Positions 10,138 through 18,500 of a stretch of DNA of 34,383 nt are shown here, piece after piece. The notes beneath the pieces are model-generated. The model searched no databases, was not told the origin of the DNA, and saw nothing but the letters and a program-made list of their open reading frames with translations. Position 1 is the first letter of the stretch; the number at the start of each line of letters is the position of its first letter. Origin of the DNA: Bacillota bacterium (GTDB lineage Bacteria; Bacillota; Clostridia; Oscillospirales; Oscillospiraceae). The stretch covers positions 1 through 34,383 of the forward strand of contig JAUNCL010000024.1 of assembly GCA_030535235.1 (NCBI GenBank), read 5' to 3'. The position numbers and the translations under genes were made by a program.

Positions 10138-10151
10138 GTCACGCAAAGCGG

Positions 10152-10793
10152 TTATTCAACTGTGATTTTGAGCCTGGGAAGCAGGAGCTTTCCCGCAAAT
10201 AAAAGGGCGATCAGGACCGACGGAAACAGATAGCCCGCGGTCTGCCAGGCCCCCGCCCCGGAGATCAGCAGGTTATAGGTGGCATGGAACACGATGCAGG
10301 CGCCCAGCAGGCCCATCGTTCCGGTAAAGACCAGCCACCGGCGGCGGAACACATAAGACAGCCCGAACCCGATCAAAATGCCGCAGAGGATGTGCAGCGC
10401 CCCGGCGGACAGCCCGCGGATCAGCAGAAACATCAGGTTTTCCGCGCCGTTCTCCGTCAGATAGCACGCATTTTCAAAGGTGGCAAAGCCCACGGCAAGG
10501 GCAACGGCGGCTTCGGGCAAAGTCCGGACCTTGGGCTCAAAAATCAGAACGTAGAAAAGCAGCGGCAGCAGCTTCATCACTTCCTCGCACACCGGCGTAA
10601 TCTCAACGACGGCAACGGTGGCGCTGACGCCGTAATGCCCCATGAAGAAGCTGTTGACATAGGCGGACAGCAGGCAGACGCTCATTCCGGCCATCATGAA
10701 CAGCATGAAGACCCGGGTGCGCCCCCCGATAAACAGGATGCAGAGCACCAGCGGTATGGCAAGGCAGACGAAAATATTCTCAATATAGATCAT
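10152..10793 (-). CDS. PrsW-family intramembrane glutamic-type protease
   Basis: This 213-residue polytopic membrane protein carries the PrsW/CPBP-like signature residues: E70-E71 with K74 (PVCEEVMK), E107-N108 (FATFEN), H134 (HILCG) and H170...N174 (FHATYN), all within or beside hydrophobic helices. In Bacillus subtilis, PrsW makes the first cut in the anti-sigma factor RsiW and so releases SigW (established knowledge). Here the gene is the last of a four-gene operon that starts with an ECF-type sigma factor. The obvious inference is that it cleaves a co-encoded membrane partner of that sigma factor. The start overlaps the stop of the upstream gene by ATGA and has a GGAGG site about 10 bases before it. 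It is close to the usual family length. Confidence 0.88.
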   Translation of the reverse strand: MIYIENIFVCLAIPLVLCILFIGGRTRVFMLFMMAGMSVCLLSAYVNSFFMGHYGVSATVAVVEITPVCEEVMKLLPLLFYVLIFEPKVRTLPEAAVALAVGFATFENACYLTENGAENLMFLLIRGLSAGALHILCGILIGFGLSYVFRRRWLVFTGTMGLLGACIVFHATYNLLISGAGAWQTAGYLFPSVLIALLFAGKLLLPRLKITVE

Positions 10794-11404
10794 TTCCCCG
10801 CCACCTCCCGGAGGGCCAGCGGCAGCAGCGCCGCAAAGGAAAGGGTCAGCGTAATGTCTACGGCGAAGTAGAGATTGAAGCGGGTAAAGTCCGGCATAAA
10901 AACGGACACCACAAACAGAAGCATCTGCAATCCCACGCAGAGCAGCAGCCAGCAGTCAACCAGCCCTCCGTCGTCTCTGCGCCGGAGCCGCCACACCGTC
11001 AGATATACGATGGCGGAGAAAACCCCGGAAAATGCCGCAGAGACAAAATAGGACGGGCCGAACATCCGAACCACCAGAACAACCGCTGCCGTCAGCAGGG
11101 CGCAGACCAGGGCTGGCAGGGAAAAAAACGGCCTTACCCGGTCTGTCCGCACCATCTGGAAGGACAGCAGGAACAGATACGCCGCCAGCCAGGAAAACTC
11201 CGAGACATAGAAAACCTGGGGTACGTTGCCGAAAATGAAAAGGTGCAGCACCCAATAGAGGGTTCCCATGGAAACGCAGGCAAAAAACAGGGCCAGGATC
11301 AGGAAGCGGCGGTCTTTGCGCCGGAGCGTCGCCGCAATCGCTGCCAGCGCCGCACACAACAGCACGGCAATTTGAAAACAGTTGTCGATCAGTTCAAAGT
11401 TCAT
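10790..11404 (-). CDS. Seven-helix membrane protein of the sigma-PrsW operon, unknown function
   Basis: This 204-residue protein is almost entirely hydrophobic, with about seven predicted membrane helices (roughly residues 7-26, 33-56, 66-84, 92-114, 120-142, 148-170 and 176-198) separated by short basic loops such as RRKDRR and RRRDDGG. I recognise no catalytic motif or named family. It overlaps the upstream two-helix gene by 11 bases and the downstream prsW-like gene by 4, so it is almost certainly co-translated with them. It could be a receptor, a scaffold or an anti-sigma helper, but the sequence alone does not decide this. Confidence 0.8.
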   Translation of the reverse strand: MNFELIDNCFQIAVLLCAALAAIAATLRRKDRRFLILALFFACVSMGTLYWVLHLFIFGNVPQVFYVSEFSWLAAYLFLLSFQMVRTDRVRPFFSLPALVCALLTAAVVLVVRMFGPSYFVSAAFSGVFSAIVYLTVWRLRRRDDGGLVDCWLLLCVGLQMLLFVVSVFMPDFTRFNLYFAVDITLTLSFAALLPLALREVAGK

Positions 11405-11744
11405 CGTCCGAATTCTCCCGCTGTTCTCTCTCGTTCCTGCGGTGCAGGCGGTACAAAAGCACCGTCACGAACACGCCGAGCAGAAAGGCCATCAGCCCCA
11501 TGAGGATATAGCCCAACGCCGCGTGGCTCCCAACAAGGCTTGCCGCGCCGGAGGCGTGGTGTACTTCACCGCCGGGAACGCCCACCACCCAATCGGGTAA
11601 AAACGAGCCGATCCCAACGACGAGGATCAGGCAGGCCGCGATACAGAGCATATCCAACGCGCGATGTTTCTTCGTTTGGCGTTCCTTTTTTATTTCTGCC
11701 GTCCGCTTATGAATCAATTCGGCGCGCTCTTCATTCGTCCGCAT
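11394..11744 (-). CDS. Two-helix membrane protein behind the sigma factor (candidate anti-sigma partner)
   Basis: This 116-residue protein has a highly charged cytoplasmic N-terminus (about residues 1-28, rich in E, K and R), a first helix near 30-50, an outside loop containing HHASG, a second helix near 74-98 and a charged tail RLHRRNERE. The ATG lies inside the 3' end of the sigma gene (14-base overlap) and has a near-ideal AGGAGGG site 8 bases before it. Small membrane proteins immediately downstream of ECF sigma genes are often anti-sigma factors, and a PrsW-like protease is encoded two genes further on; that role is inference because no known anti-sigma fold is evident. It is paralogous to the 9663-10001 product. 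Confidence 0.82.
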   Translation of the reverse strand: MRTNEERAELIHKRTAEIKKERQTKKHRALDMLCIAACLILVVGIGSFLPDWVVGVPGGEVHHASGAASLVGSHAALGYILMGLMAFLLGVFVTVLLYRLHRRNEREQRENSDDEL

Positions 11745-12267
11745 AGGTAAATCCCTCCTGTTCCAGGATCGCTTTTAGGCTTTGCTTCCCGCGGTAGACC
11801 AGCTTTGTGATCTGCCCCTCGCTTTGATTCATAACCGCTGCCGCATTGCGGTAGCTCATATCCTCAAAGTAGACCAGATAAAGGGCTTCCCGGTATTCCG
11901 CCTTCAGTTTTTCCAGGGCGGCATAGAGCTGACGGCTGCGCTCGCTGCGATAAAGCTCCGTGTCAGCAAGCATGTGGCTCTGAGGCTCAAAGTCCAATTC
12001 CTCAAAACGCAGAAAGCGGAGCCTGTGCTTTTTCCTGTGGCGCAAGGCGAGATTTCGCGCCGTTTTATACAGATACGCTTGAAAGGCTCCCTCACCTGTG
12101 ATCGGACGCTCCTTTGCAAAAATCTGTGAAAATGCTTCGATCATCAAGTCCTCGGCCTCGTGCATATCCTTGAGATAACCATTTATATACAGCGTCAGTG
12201 GGTCGCCGTATTTTTCAACCAGCAGATCGGCGGCGTCTTGCTCTCCGTCAAGATACCGCCGGTACAC
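11731..12267 (-). CDS. ECF-type RNA polymerase sigma factor
   Basis: From the GTG at 12267 the protein has 178 residues. Region 2 spans about residues 8-80, including the LTLYINGYL...AEDLMIEAF core and the basic stretch RNLALRHRKKHR. Region 4 is a helix-turn-helix near 115-170 (REALYLVYFEDMSYRNAA). It has no region 1 or 3, as usual for ECF-like factors, and its regulon is unknown. The start is doubtful: the GTG has no ribosome site within range, while a good GGGAGG (12294-12299) sits 8 bases before an in-frame ATA at 12285 and 11 before an ATT at 12282. The frame has no ATG before the upstream stop at 12319. The extended N-terminus would read about (M)IISDETVYRR. A sigma-A promoter lies at 12366-12394. 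Confidence 0.88.
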   Translation of the reverse strand: MYRRYLDGEQDAADLLVEKYGDPLTLYINGYLKDMHEAEDLMIEAFSQIFAKERPITGEGAFQAYLYKTARNLALRHRKKHRLRFLRFEELDFEPQSHMLADTELYRSERSRQLYAALEKLKAEYREALYLVYFEDMSYRNAAAVMNQSEGQITKLVYRGKQSLKAILEQEGFTYADE

Positions 12268-12365
12268 GGTTTCGTCTGAAATTATGGTTGCCGCCTCCCT
12301 TCGTGTTTTATGCGGGGATCAGAGGGCTTTTCCGCCTCCGACGGGATCGCCCGTTTCCTACATGT

Positions 12366-12394
12366 ATTTTATCTTTGAAGTTACAATAATGCAA
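12366..12394 (-). promoter_or_regulatory. Sigma-A-type promoter of the sigma-PrsW operon
   Basis: On the minus strand, TTGCAT (12389-12394) is separated by exactly 17 bases from TAAAAT (12366-12371). The predicted start site is near 12359, giving a leader of about 75-90 bases before the sigma gene. Confidence 0.65.
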
Positions 12395-12413
12395 GGCAAT
12401 TGCTTGACAATTT

Positions 12414-12498
12414 TCAGTCTGTCGGGAAACCGGTTGCCGCATAACGTGCAACCGGTTTTTTCGACAGACTGACCCGCTCAGCTGAGCGGGTGTTTTTG
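12414..12498 (+). terminator. Two tandem rightward terminator-like hairpins without a rightward gene
   Basis: The first structure has outer arms TCAGTCTGTCG (12414-12424) and CGACAGACTGA (12462-12472) enclosing a perfect 10-bp inner stem, AACCGGTTGC (12428-12437) against GCAACCGGTT (12448-12457), followed by a T-run on the plus strand. The second is a perfect 20-bp palindrome at 12472-12491 (ACCCGCTCA core), followed by GTTTTTGTG. Both have T-runs only on the plus strand, yet both flanking genes are on the minus strand. They may end an unseen plus-strand RNA, or act as a barrier or DNA site. The remaining bases to 12562 show nothing recognisable. Confidence 0.6.
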
Positions 12499-12562
12499 TG
12501 TGGGTTGGTTTTATCAGGCAGAGCGCTGGGGACTGGGATGTGACAGGCTGCGGGCCGATATG

Positions 12563-13591
12563 TCAGTCATAGTGATTGATGGTATGCTTTTTGGGCTCCA
12601 TTTTGTTCCATAGCTTTTCCAGCCACCAGCCGGTGAACAGACGGGAGAAGAGACGGCCCATGAAGTCATTGCCAAAGACCAGCAGGATCACCAGGGCGGC
12701 GGCCAGGGTGTGCAGAGGTGTAAAACTGTCCGTCAGCCCGAAGTGGGCCATGAGCTTGAGGGGGAAGGCGTGGAGGAGGTAGACCGCCAGGGTGTTTTTC
12801 CCCGCCGTACTCATCACCGGAATCTGCCGGTTCAGGGCGGGGGCCGCCACCAGGAGGAAGAAGGCTAACCACAGCAAGGCGATGGCTTGAATCAGGATCT
12901 TGGTGGCGATGCCGTACCCCAGGGTCTCGAAGGAATGGGAGCCGTAGAAAACCGCTTTGGGGAAGGGACAGAAAAAGGCCAGATAGACCGTGGCCGCCAG
13001 GACGCCCAGGGTCAGGGCCACAGACACCGGCTTTCTGGAAAAGGTCAGAATCGCATGCTTGTAGTCCCTGGCGTAGTACCCCAGGGCGAAGAAGGGGAGG
13101 AAGGAGAAGAGCCGCCCCAGGGAGAGGAATTTCCCAATGGTGGGGTCCAGCCCGTAGCACACGGACAGGAAGAAAAAGAGGGTCAGGACGCAGCCCCGCC
13201 GGCGCTTGCCCCGCAGATTGAACAGGGGGATGAGCAGATAGCAGAACAGGCAGACCATCAGATACCACAGGGACCAGGAGGGGGTGGTGTATTTTAGCTG
13301 GATGGGCGCCCCGGCCAGAAGACCATGGATGAACACCCGGTGGAGGGTCTGAAACAGGAGGTACAGATAGGCCAGGTGAAAGATGATGGTCCGCCGCTTG
13401 TAGACCGCGAACCAGCCGGTGATGAAGAGAAAGACCGGCATGTGGAAGGAGTAGATCACCCGGTACAGGCTGTCGTTCCACCCGCCCCACGCAGGAGAGA
13501 TGGTCAGCAGATGCCCCAGCACAGCCAGGAAGATCAGGATGCATTTCAGATTGTCAAAGCAGTAGTCCCGGCGCTTCATGGACAGAGGCAT
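12563..13591 (-). CDS. Membrane acyltransferase, acyltransferase family 3
   Basis: This 342-residue polytopic membrane protein has about ten helices. The N-terminus shows the family pattern: R..Y.DNLK.ILIFLAVLGH carries the conserved His near residue 27, and a SFHMPVFLFITGW segment follows. Members (Acyl_transf_3, as in OatA N-termini, NodX and many polysaccharide O-acetyltransferases) move acyl groups to extracellular sugars or cell-wall polymers. The acceptor here is unknown. Its own promoter (TTGCAT-17-TATAAT at 13638-13666) makes it a single-gene unit. The ATG at 13591 has a GAAGG-type site; a second ATG four codons later (13579) is possible. Confidence 0.85.
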   Translation of the reverse strand: MPLSMKRRDYCFDNLKCILIFLAVLGHLLTISPAWGGWNDSLYRVIYSFHMPVFLFITGWFAVYKRRTIIFHLAYLYLLFQTLHRVFIHGLLAGAPIQLKYTTPSWSLWYLMVCLFCYLLIPLFNLRGKRRRGCVLTLFFFLSVCYGLDPTIGKFLSLGRLFSFLPFFALGYYARDYKHAILTFSRKPVSVALTLGVLAATVYLAFFCPFPKAVFYGSHSFETLGYGIATKILIQAIALLWLAFFLLVAAPALNRQIPVMSTAGKNTLAVYLLHAFPLKLMAHFGLTDSFTPLHTLAAALVILLVFGNDFMGRLFSRLFTGWWLEKLWNKMEPKKHTINHYD

Positions 13592-13637
13592 GGGAAGGAC
13601 CTTCTTTCGGAATAGGGTTCAAAAGGACTGTCTGGGT

Positions 13638-13666
13638 ATTATACCATTCCTCGGAAGTCGATGCAA
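13638..13666 (-). promoter_or_regulatory. Sigma-A promoter of the acyltransferase gene
   Basis: On the minus strand TTGCAT (13661-13666), a 17-base spacer and a perfect TATAAT (13638-13643) lie about 45 bases before the ATG. The -35 hexamer is identical to that of the sigma operon promoter. Confidence 0.78.
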
Positions 13667-13684
13667 GGCGACAGACGGGGATAG

Positions 13685-13720
13685 ACAAAAAAGGAGCGAG
13701 ACGGCTGTCTCGCTCCTTTT
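13685..13720 (-). terminator. Rho-independent terminator of the hydrogenase operon
   Basis: A perfect 12-bp stem, AAGGAGCGAGAC (13691-13702) with GTCTCGCTCCTT (13707-13718), has a 4-base loop and is followed on the minus strand by TTTTTTG. It lies about 25 bases after the hydA stop. Confidence 0.93.
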
Positions 13721-13742
13721 GCGATGGCTGAAAAGAGGGGGA

Positions 13743-15560
13743 TTACTTTTCCACCACGAAGTTTTCCTTGGTGAGTTCGTTGTACATACCACGCTTGACG
13801 TAGTGGGTGTGCAGGTACTCGTGAGAGGCATGACCGCCGGGCTCGCCCCACTCCTTGTAGAACTCCATGAGGGACTTGTTCTCGTGGGACTTACGGACCA
13901 GCTTGCGCTCGTCCTCGCCGTAGATGGCTTCCAGTCTCTTCTGGCGGACGATGTTGATGTCCTGCTTGGGTCTCGGCTGACCGCCGCCGGTGATGCAGCC
14001 GCCGGGGCAGCCCATGACCTCAATGAAGTGGTAGGGAGAGGTACCCTGCTTGACCTGCTCCATGAGCTTCCGGGCGCCCTCGTAGCCGCTGGTGACGGCG
14101 ATCTTGACCTCAAAGCCCTCGGCAGCCTTCCACTCGGGCTTCACGTTCTCCAGCTTGATGGTGGCCTCGCGGATCTGGTCCAGACCCACGATGGGGGAGA
14201 CGTGGAGGTTGGGGAAGGGCAGCTCACGGCCGGTGATGATCTCATAGACGGTGCGCAGGGCAGCCTCCATCACGCCGCCGGTGACGCCGAAGATGTCGGC
14301 TGCGCCGGAGGAGAAGCCCAGAGGTGCGTCGAACTCCTCCTCGGGCAGGGACAGGAAGTCGATGCCCATGGTCTTGATCAGGTCGCCCAGCTCGCGGGTG
14401 GTGATGACGGCATCCACGTTGGGCACGCCGTCGTTCATCATCTCGGGACGGGCGCACTCGGTCTTCTTGGCGGTGCAGGGCATGACGGAGACCACATACA
14501 TGTCCTCGGGCTTCTTGCCCAGCTTCTTGGCGTAGTAGCTTTTGATGACTGCGCCGAACATCTGGTGGGGAGACTTGCAGGAGGACAGGTGATCCAGCTC
14601 GGTGGGATAGTTGTGCTCAATGAACTGGATCCAGCCGGGGGAGCAGGAGGTCATCATGGGCAGGGTGGCCACGCCGCCGGTGACAACGGCACGGAAGCGC
14701 TTCAGGAACTCGGTGCCCTCTTCCATGATGGTCAGGTCAGCGCCCCAGTTGGTGTCAAAGACGTCGTCGAAGCCCATGCGGCGCAGGGCGGCAGCCAGCT
14801 TGCCGGTCTCGCAGGAGCCGGCGGGCAGGCCAAAGCACTCGCCGATGCCCACGCGGACGGCGGGGGCGGGCTGAACCACCACATACTTGTTGGGGTCGTT
14901 CAGGGCCTTCAGGACCCGGTCCTTGTGGCTGGTCTCCTTCAGAGCGCCCACGGGGCAGACCACCACGCACTGTCCGCAGAAGGTGCAGGCGGTGTTGCCG
15001 ATGGACAGACCCAGACCGGGGGTGATGACGGTGTCAAAGCCGCGGTTCTCAGCAGTGAGAATGGAGGTCGTCTGAATGTTCTTGCAGACGTTGACGCAGC
15101 GGCGGCACAGAATGCACTTGTTGGGGTCACGGGTGAGGGACTCGCTGACGTCGATGGGCAGCAGCTTGCGCTCGCCCTCGTAGGGGGAGTCCTCCACGCC
15201 CAGCTCACGGCCCAGAGCCTGCAGTTCGCAGTCCTGGTTCCGGGCGCAGGTCAGGCACTTCTTGTCATGGTTGGACAGAAGCAGCTGATACATGGTCTTG
15301 CGGGCGTCCTGGACCCGCTCGTTGTTGGTTTCAATGACCATGCCGTTCTTGGCCTCCACCATACAGGAGGCCTGGAGATTCTTGGCGGGCGGGCTGACCT
15401 GCTCCACCACGCAGATGCGGCAGGCGCCATACTTGTTGATGCCCTCCAGATAGCACAGCTTAGGGATGTGAATGCCGTTGAGCTCGGCGGCCTGCAGAAT
15501 GGTGCTGCCCGCCGGCGCGATACATTCCTTCCCGTTGATCGTGAGTTTAATATCTGCCAT
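13743..15560 (-). CDS. hydA: [FeFe] hydrogenase catalytic subunit of an NAD(P)-linked bifurcating-type complex
   Basis: This 605-residue protein begins with a 2Fe-2S ferredoxin domain (C36, C47, C50, C66). A His-Cys3 cluster (H98, C102, C105, C111) and a two-cluster 4Fe-4S ferredoxin domain (C149/152/155/159 and C192/195/198/202) follow. The H-cluster domain carries L1 TSCSPGW (304-310), L2 MPCTAKK (360-366) and L3 EVMGCPGGC (514-522). It would reduce protons or oxidise H2, passing electrons to or from the flavin subunits encoded just upstream (5-base gap to hydB). L1 has Ser where the classic motif TSCCPGW has its second Cys; I recall this variant from HndD-type subunits. The operon order NuoE-like, NuoF-like, HydA fits trimeric NAD-linked hydrogenases. 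The product is cytoplasmic, with no signal peptide. Confidence 0.95.
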   Translation of the reverse strand: MADIKLTINGKECIAPAGSTILQAAELNGIHIPKLCYLEGINKYGACRICVVEQVSPPAKNLQASCMVEAKNGMVIETNNERVQDARKTMYQLLLSNHDKKCLTCARNQDCELQALGRELGVEDSPYEGERKLLPIDVSESLTRDPNKCILCRRCVNVCKNIQTTSILTAENRGFDTVITPGLGLSIGNTACTFCGQCVVVCPVGALKETSHKDRVLKALNDPNKYVVVQPAPAVRVGIGECFGLPAGSCETGKLAAALRRMGFDDVFDTNWGADLTIMEEGTEFLKRFRAVVTGGVATLPMMTSCSPGWIQFIEHNYPTELDHLSSCKSPHQMFGAVIKSYYAKKLGKKPEDMYVVSVMPCTAKKTECARPEMMNDGVPNVDAVITTRELGDLIKTMGIDFLSLPEEEFDAPLGFSSGAADIFGVTGGVMEAALRTVYEIITGRELPFPNLHVSPIVGLDQIREATIKLENVKPEWKAAEGFEVKIAVTSGYEGARKLMEQVKQGTSPYHFIEVMGCPGGCITGGGQPRPKQDINIVRQKRLEAIYGEDERKLVRKSHENKSLMEFYKEWGEPGGHASHEYLHTHYVKRGMYNELTKENFVVEK

Positions 15561-15565
15561 TTCAC

Positions 15566-18500
15566 TTACCTCCTGTCGCAGCGCAGGCAGCGGCTTGCCT
15601 CAGCACGGGCGTCCAGCTCATGCATGCCCAGGTTACGCTCGCAGAAGCTGCCCACGGCCTCTTCCGCTTCAAGCTGTCTGGTCAGGAAGCGGTTGTGCGG
15701 GACAATGTCGCCTTCAATGTGATAATCGGTGATCTCCTGTTCAAAGCCCTTGGCCAGCTCGCCGGTGCCGCCCAGATACTTGTCGATGCCGGATGCGGCC
15801 ACCTTGGCCTCGTGGACGGCGTTGACGATATCCTTGGGGCCGCGGTGGGCGTCGCCGCCCACGAAGACGCCGGGCATGGAAGTGGCCTGGGTGTAGTGGT
15901 CAGCCACCACGCGGTCGCCATTCAGGCGGATGGAGCCCTTGATAAAGGCGGTGTCGGGGGTCTGGGAGATGGCGGGGATAGCGATGTCGAATTCCTCCAC
16001 ATAGCTCTCGCCGCTGGCCACGGCCTTGCGGCGGCCGGAGCTGTCGAACTGACCCAGCTTCTGCTTCATGATGCAAATGCTGGTGAGCTTGCCGCCGATG
16101 CCGATGAAGTCGGTGGGGTTGACCAGGGTGCGGATCTCGACACCCTCTTCCAGGGCGTCACGGATCTCGATCTTGTCAGCGGGCATGTCTTCCATGGTGC
16201 GGCGGTAGAGCATGACCACTTCCTTGGCCCCCAGACGGACGGCGGTACGGGCGGAGTCGATGGCGGTGTTGCCGCCGCCGATAACGGCTACCTTCTTGCC
16301 GGTGAAGTCCAGGTCGCTCTTCATGATGACCCGCTTCAGGAAGTCCAGGCCGTGGTAGACGCCCTCCAGATCCTCGCCGGGGATGTCCAGACGGAGGGTC
16401 TTCTGAGCGCCGATGGCGATGAACATGGCGTCGTAGTTCTCACGCAGGGCACGGAAGGAGACGTCCACACCCACCTTGGTGTTCAGGATGATGTTGACGC
16501 CGGTCTTCTTGATGTTGCCGATCTCCCGCTCGATGATGTTCAGAGGCAGACGGTAGTCGGGGATGCCGTAGGTCATGATGCCGCCGGCACGGTCCTCAGC
16601 CTCGTAGACGTCCACGTGATAACCCAGGCGGGCCAGATAGTAGGCGCAGGTCAGGCCGGAGGGGCCGGAGCCGATGACGGCTACGTTCTTATCCAGCTTG
16701 GCCACGGGCTTCAGGTCCTCGTCGGAGGGGAAGTTGTGCTCGTATGCCCAGTCGGTGGCGAAGCGCTTCAGCTCGCAGATGTTCATGGCCTCGTCCACGC
16801 TGCCGCGGCGGCAGCGGCTCTCGCAGGGATGGGTGCAGACACGGCCGCAGATACCGGAGAAGGGGTTGTCGCGGAGCATGACCCGGGCGGCGCCCATGTA
16901 GTCGCCGGTGGCGATAAGGCTCATGTAGCCGGGGATGTTGATGCCGGCGGGGCAGGTGTTCTCGCAGGGGCTGGAGACCAGATCGCCGCAGACGCCTGCG
17001 GAGCAGAGCTTCTCCACGATGTGCTCCTCGTACTCCTTGCGGAAGTACTTGATGGTGGACAGTACGGGGTTGGGTGCGGTCTGACCCAGGCCGCACATGG
17101 CGGTGTCCTTGATGACAGCGCCCAGGTGTTCCAGGGTCTCGATGTCGCCGGGCTTGCCGTCGCCGGCCACGATGCGGTTGAGGATCTCCAGCATCCGCTT
17201 GGTGCCGATACGGCAGGCGGTACATTTGCCGCAGGATTCCTCCTGAATGAAGTCCAGATAGAAGCGGGCGGTGTCCACCATGCAGGTGTCCTCGTCCATG
17301 ACGATCAGACCGCCGGAGCCCACGATGGAGCCCAGGGCTGCCAGGGACTCATAGTCCAGGGGGGTGTTGATGTTTTCAGCGGTGATACAGCCGCCGGAGG
17401 GACCACCGGTCTGGGCGGACTTGAACTTCTTGCCGTTGGGGATGCCGCCGCCGATGGAGTAGATGACCTCGGACAGGGGGGTGCCCATGGGGACCTCCAC
17501 CAGACCGGTGTTGATGATGTTGCCGGACAGGGCGAAGACCTTGGTGCCGGGGCTCTGCTCGGTGCCGTACTGACGGAACCAGTCTGCGCCGTTGAGCATG
17601 ATGGCGGGGACGGTGGCCAGGGTCTCCACGTTGTTGATGATGGTGGGCTTGCCGAACAGGCCGCTCTGGAAGGGGAAGGGAGGCTTCTGCCGGGGCTCGC
17701 CGCGCTTGCCTTCCACGGAGGCCATCAGGGCGGTCTCCTCGCCGCAGACGAAGGCGCCTGCGCCGATGCGGATCTCGATATCAAAGTTGAAGCCGGAGCC
17801 GAAGATGTCCTGACCCAGGATGCCCTCTTCCCGTGCCATCTCCAGGGCTGCCTGGAGACGTTCCACGGCGATGGGGTACTCTGCGCGGATGTAGACCACG
17901 CCGTGCTGGGCGCCGATGGCGTAACCGCCGATCAGCATACCCTCGATGACGCTGTGGGGGTCGCCCTCGAAGACGGAGCGGTCCATGAAGGCGCCGGGGT
18001 CGCCCTCGTCGGCGTTGCAGATGATGTACTTTTCGTCACCGGGCTGGTTGTAGGCGGCCTCCCACTTGACGCCGGCGGGGAAGCCTGCGCCGCCGCGGCC
18101 TCTCAGACCGGACTTCTTCAGCTCCTCGATGACTTCCATGCGGTCGCCCTTTTCCAGGATGCGGGCCAGAGCCAGGTAGCCGTCCTTGGCCACATAGCTG
18201 TTGATGCAGTTGACGTCGATCAGGCCGCAGTTGCGCAGAGCGATACGGACCTGATCCCGGAAGAAGGCCACGTCGTGGATGTTGGCCACGCGCTTCTTCT
18301 GGATGCTGTCGTAGAAAGTATATTCCAGAACGGGCTCACCGCCGATGAAGTGCTTCTGCACCACGTCACGGACCCGGTCGGGGGTCATTTCGGTATAGTA
18401 GGTCTCATCGGGCAGGACGTAGACCACGGGGCCCACGGCGCAGGTGCCCATGCAGCCGCGCTCGATAACGGCCACGTCGCCGGTCAGACCGGCCTTTTCC

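Noticed and set aside
9676-10146. Alternative 156-residue minus-strand frame
   Set aside because: The overlapping 112-residue frame has the better ribosome site, a paralogue in the window and ATGA coupling to the next gene. The alternative would also start upstream of the terminator hairpin.
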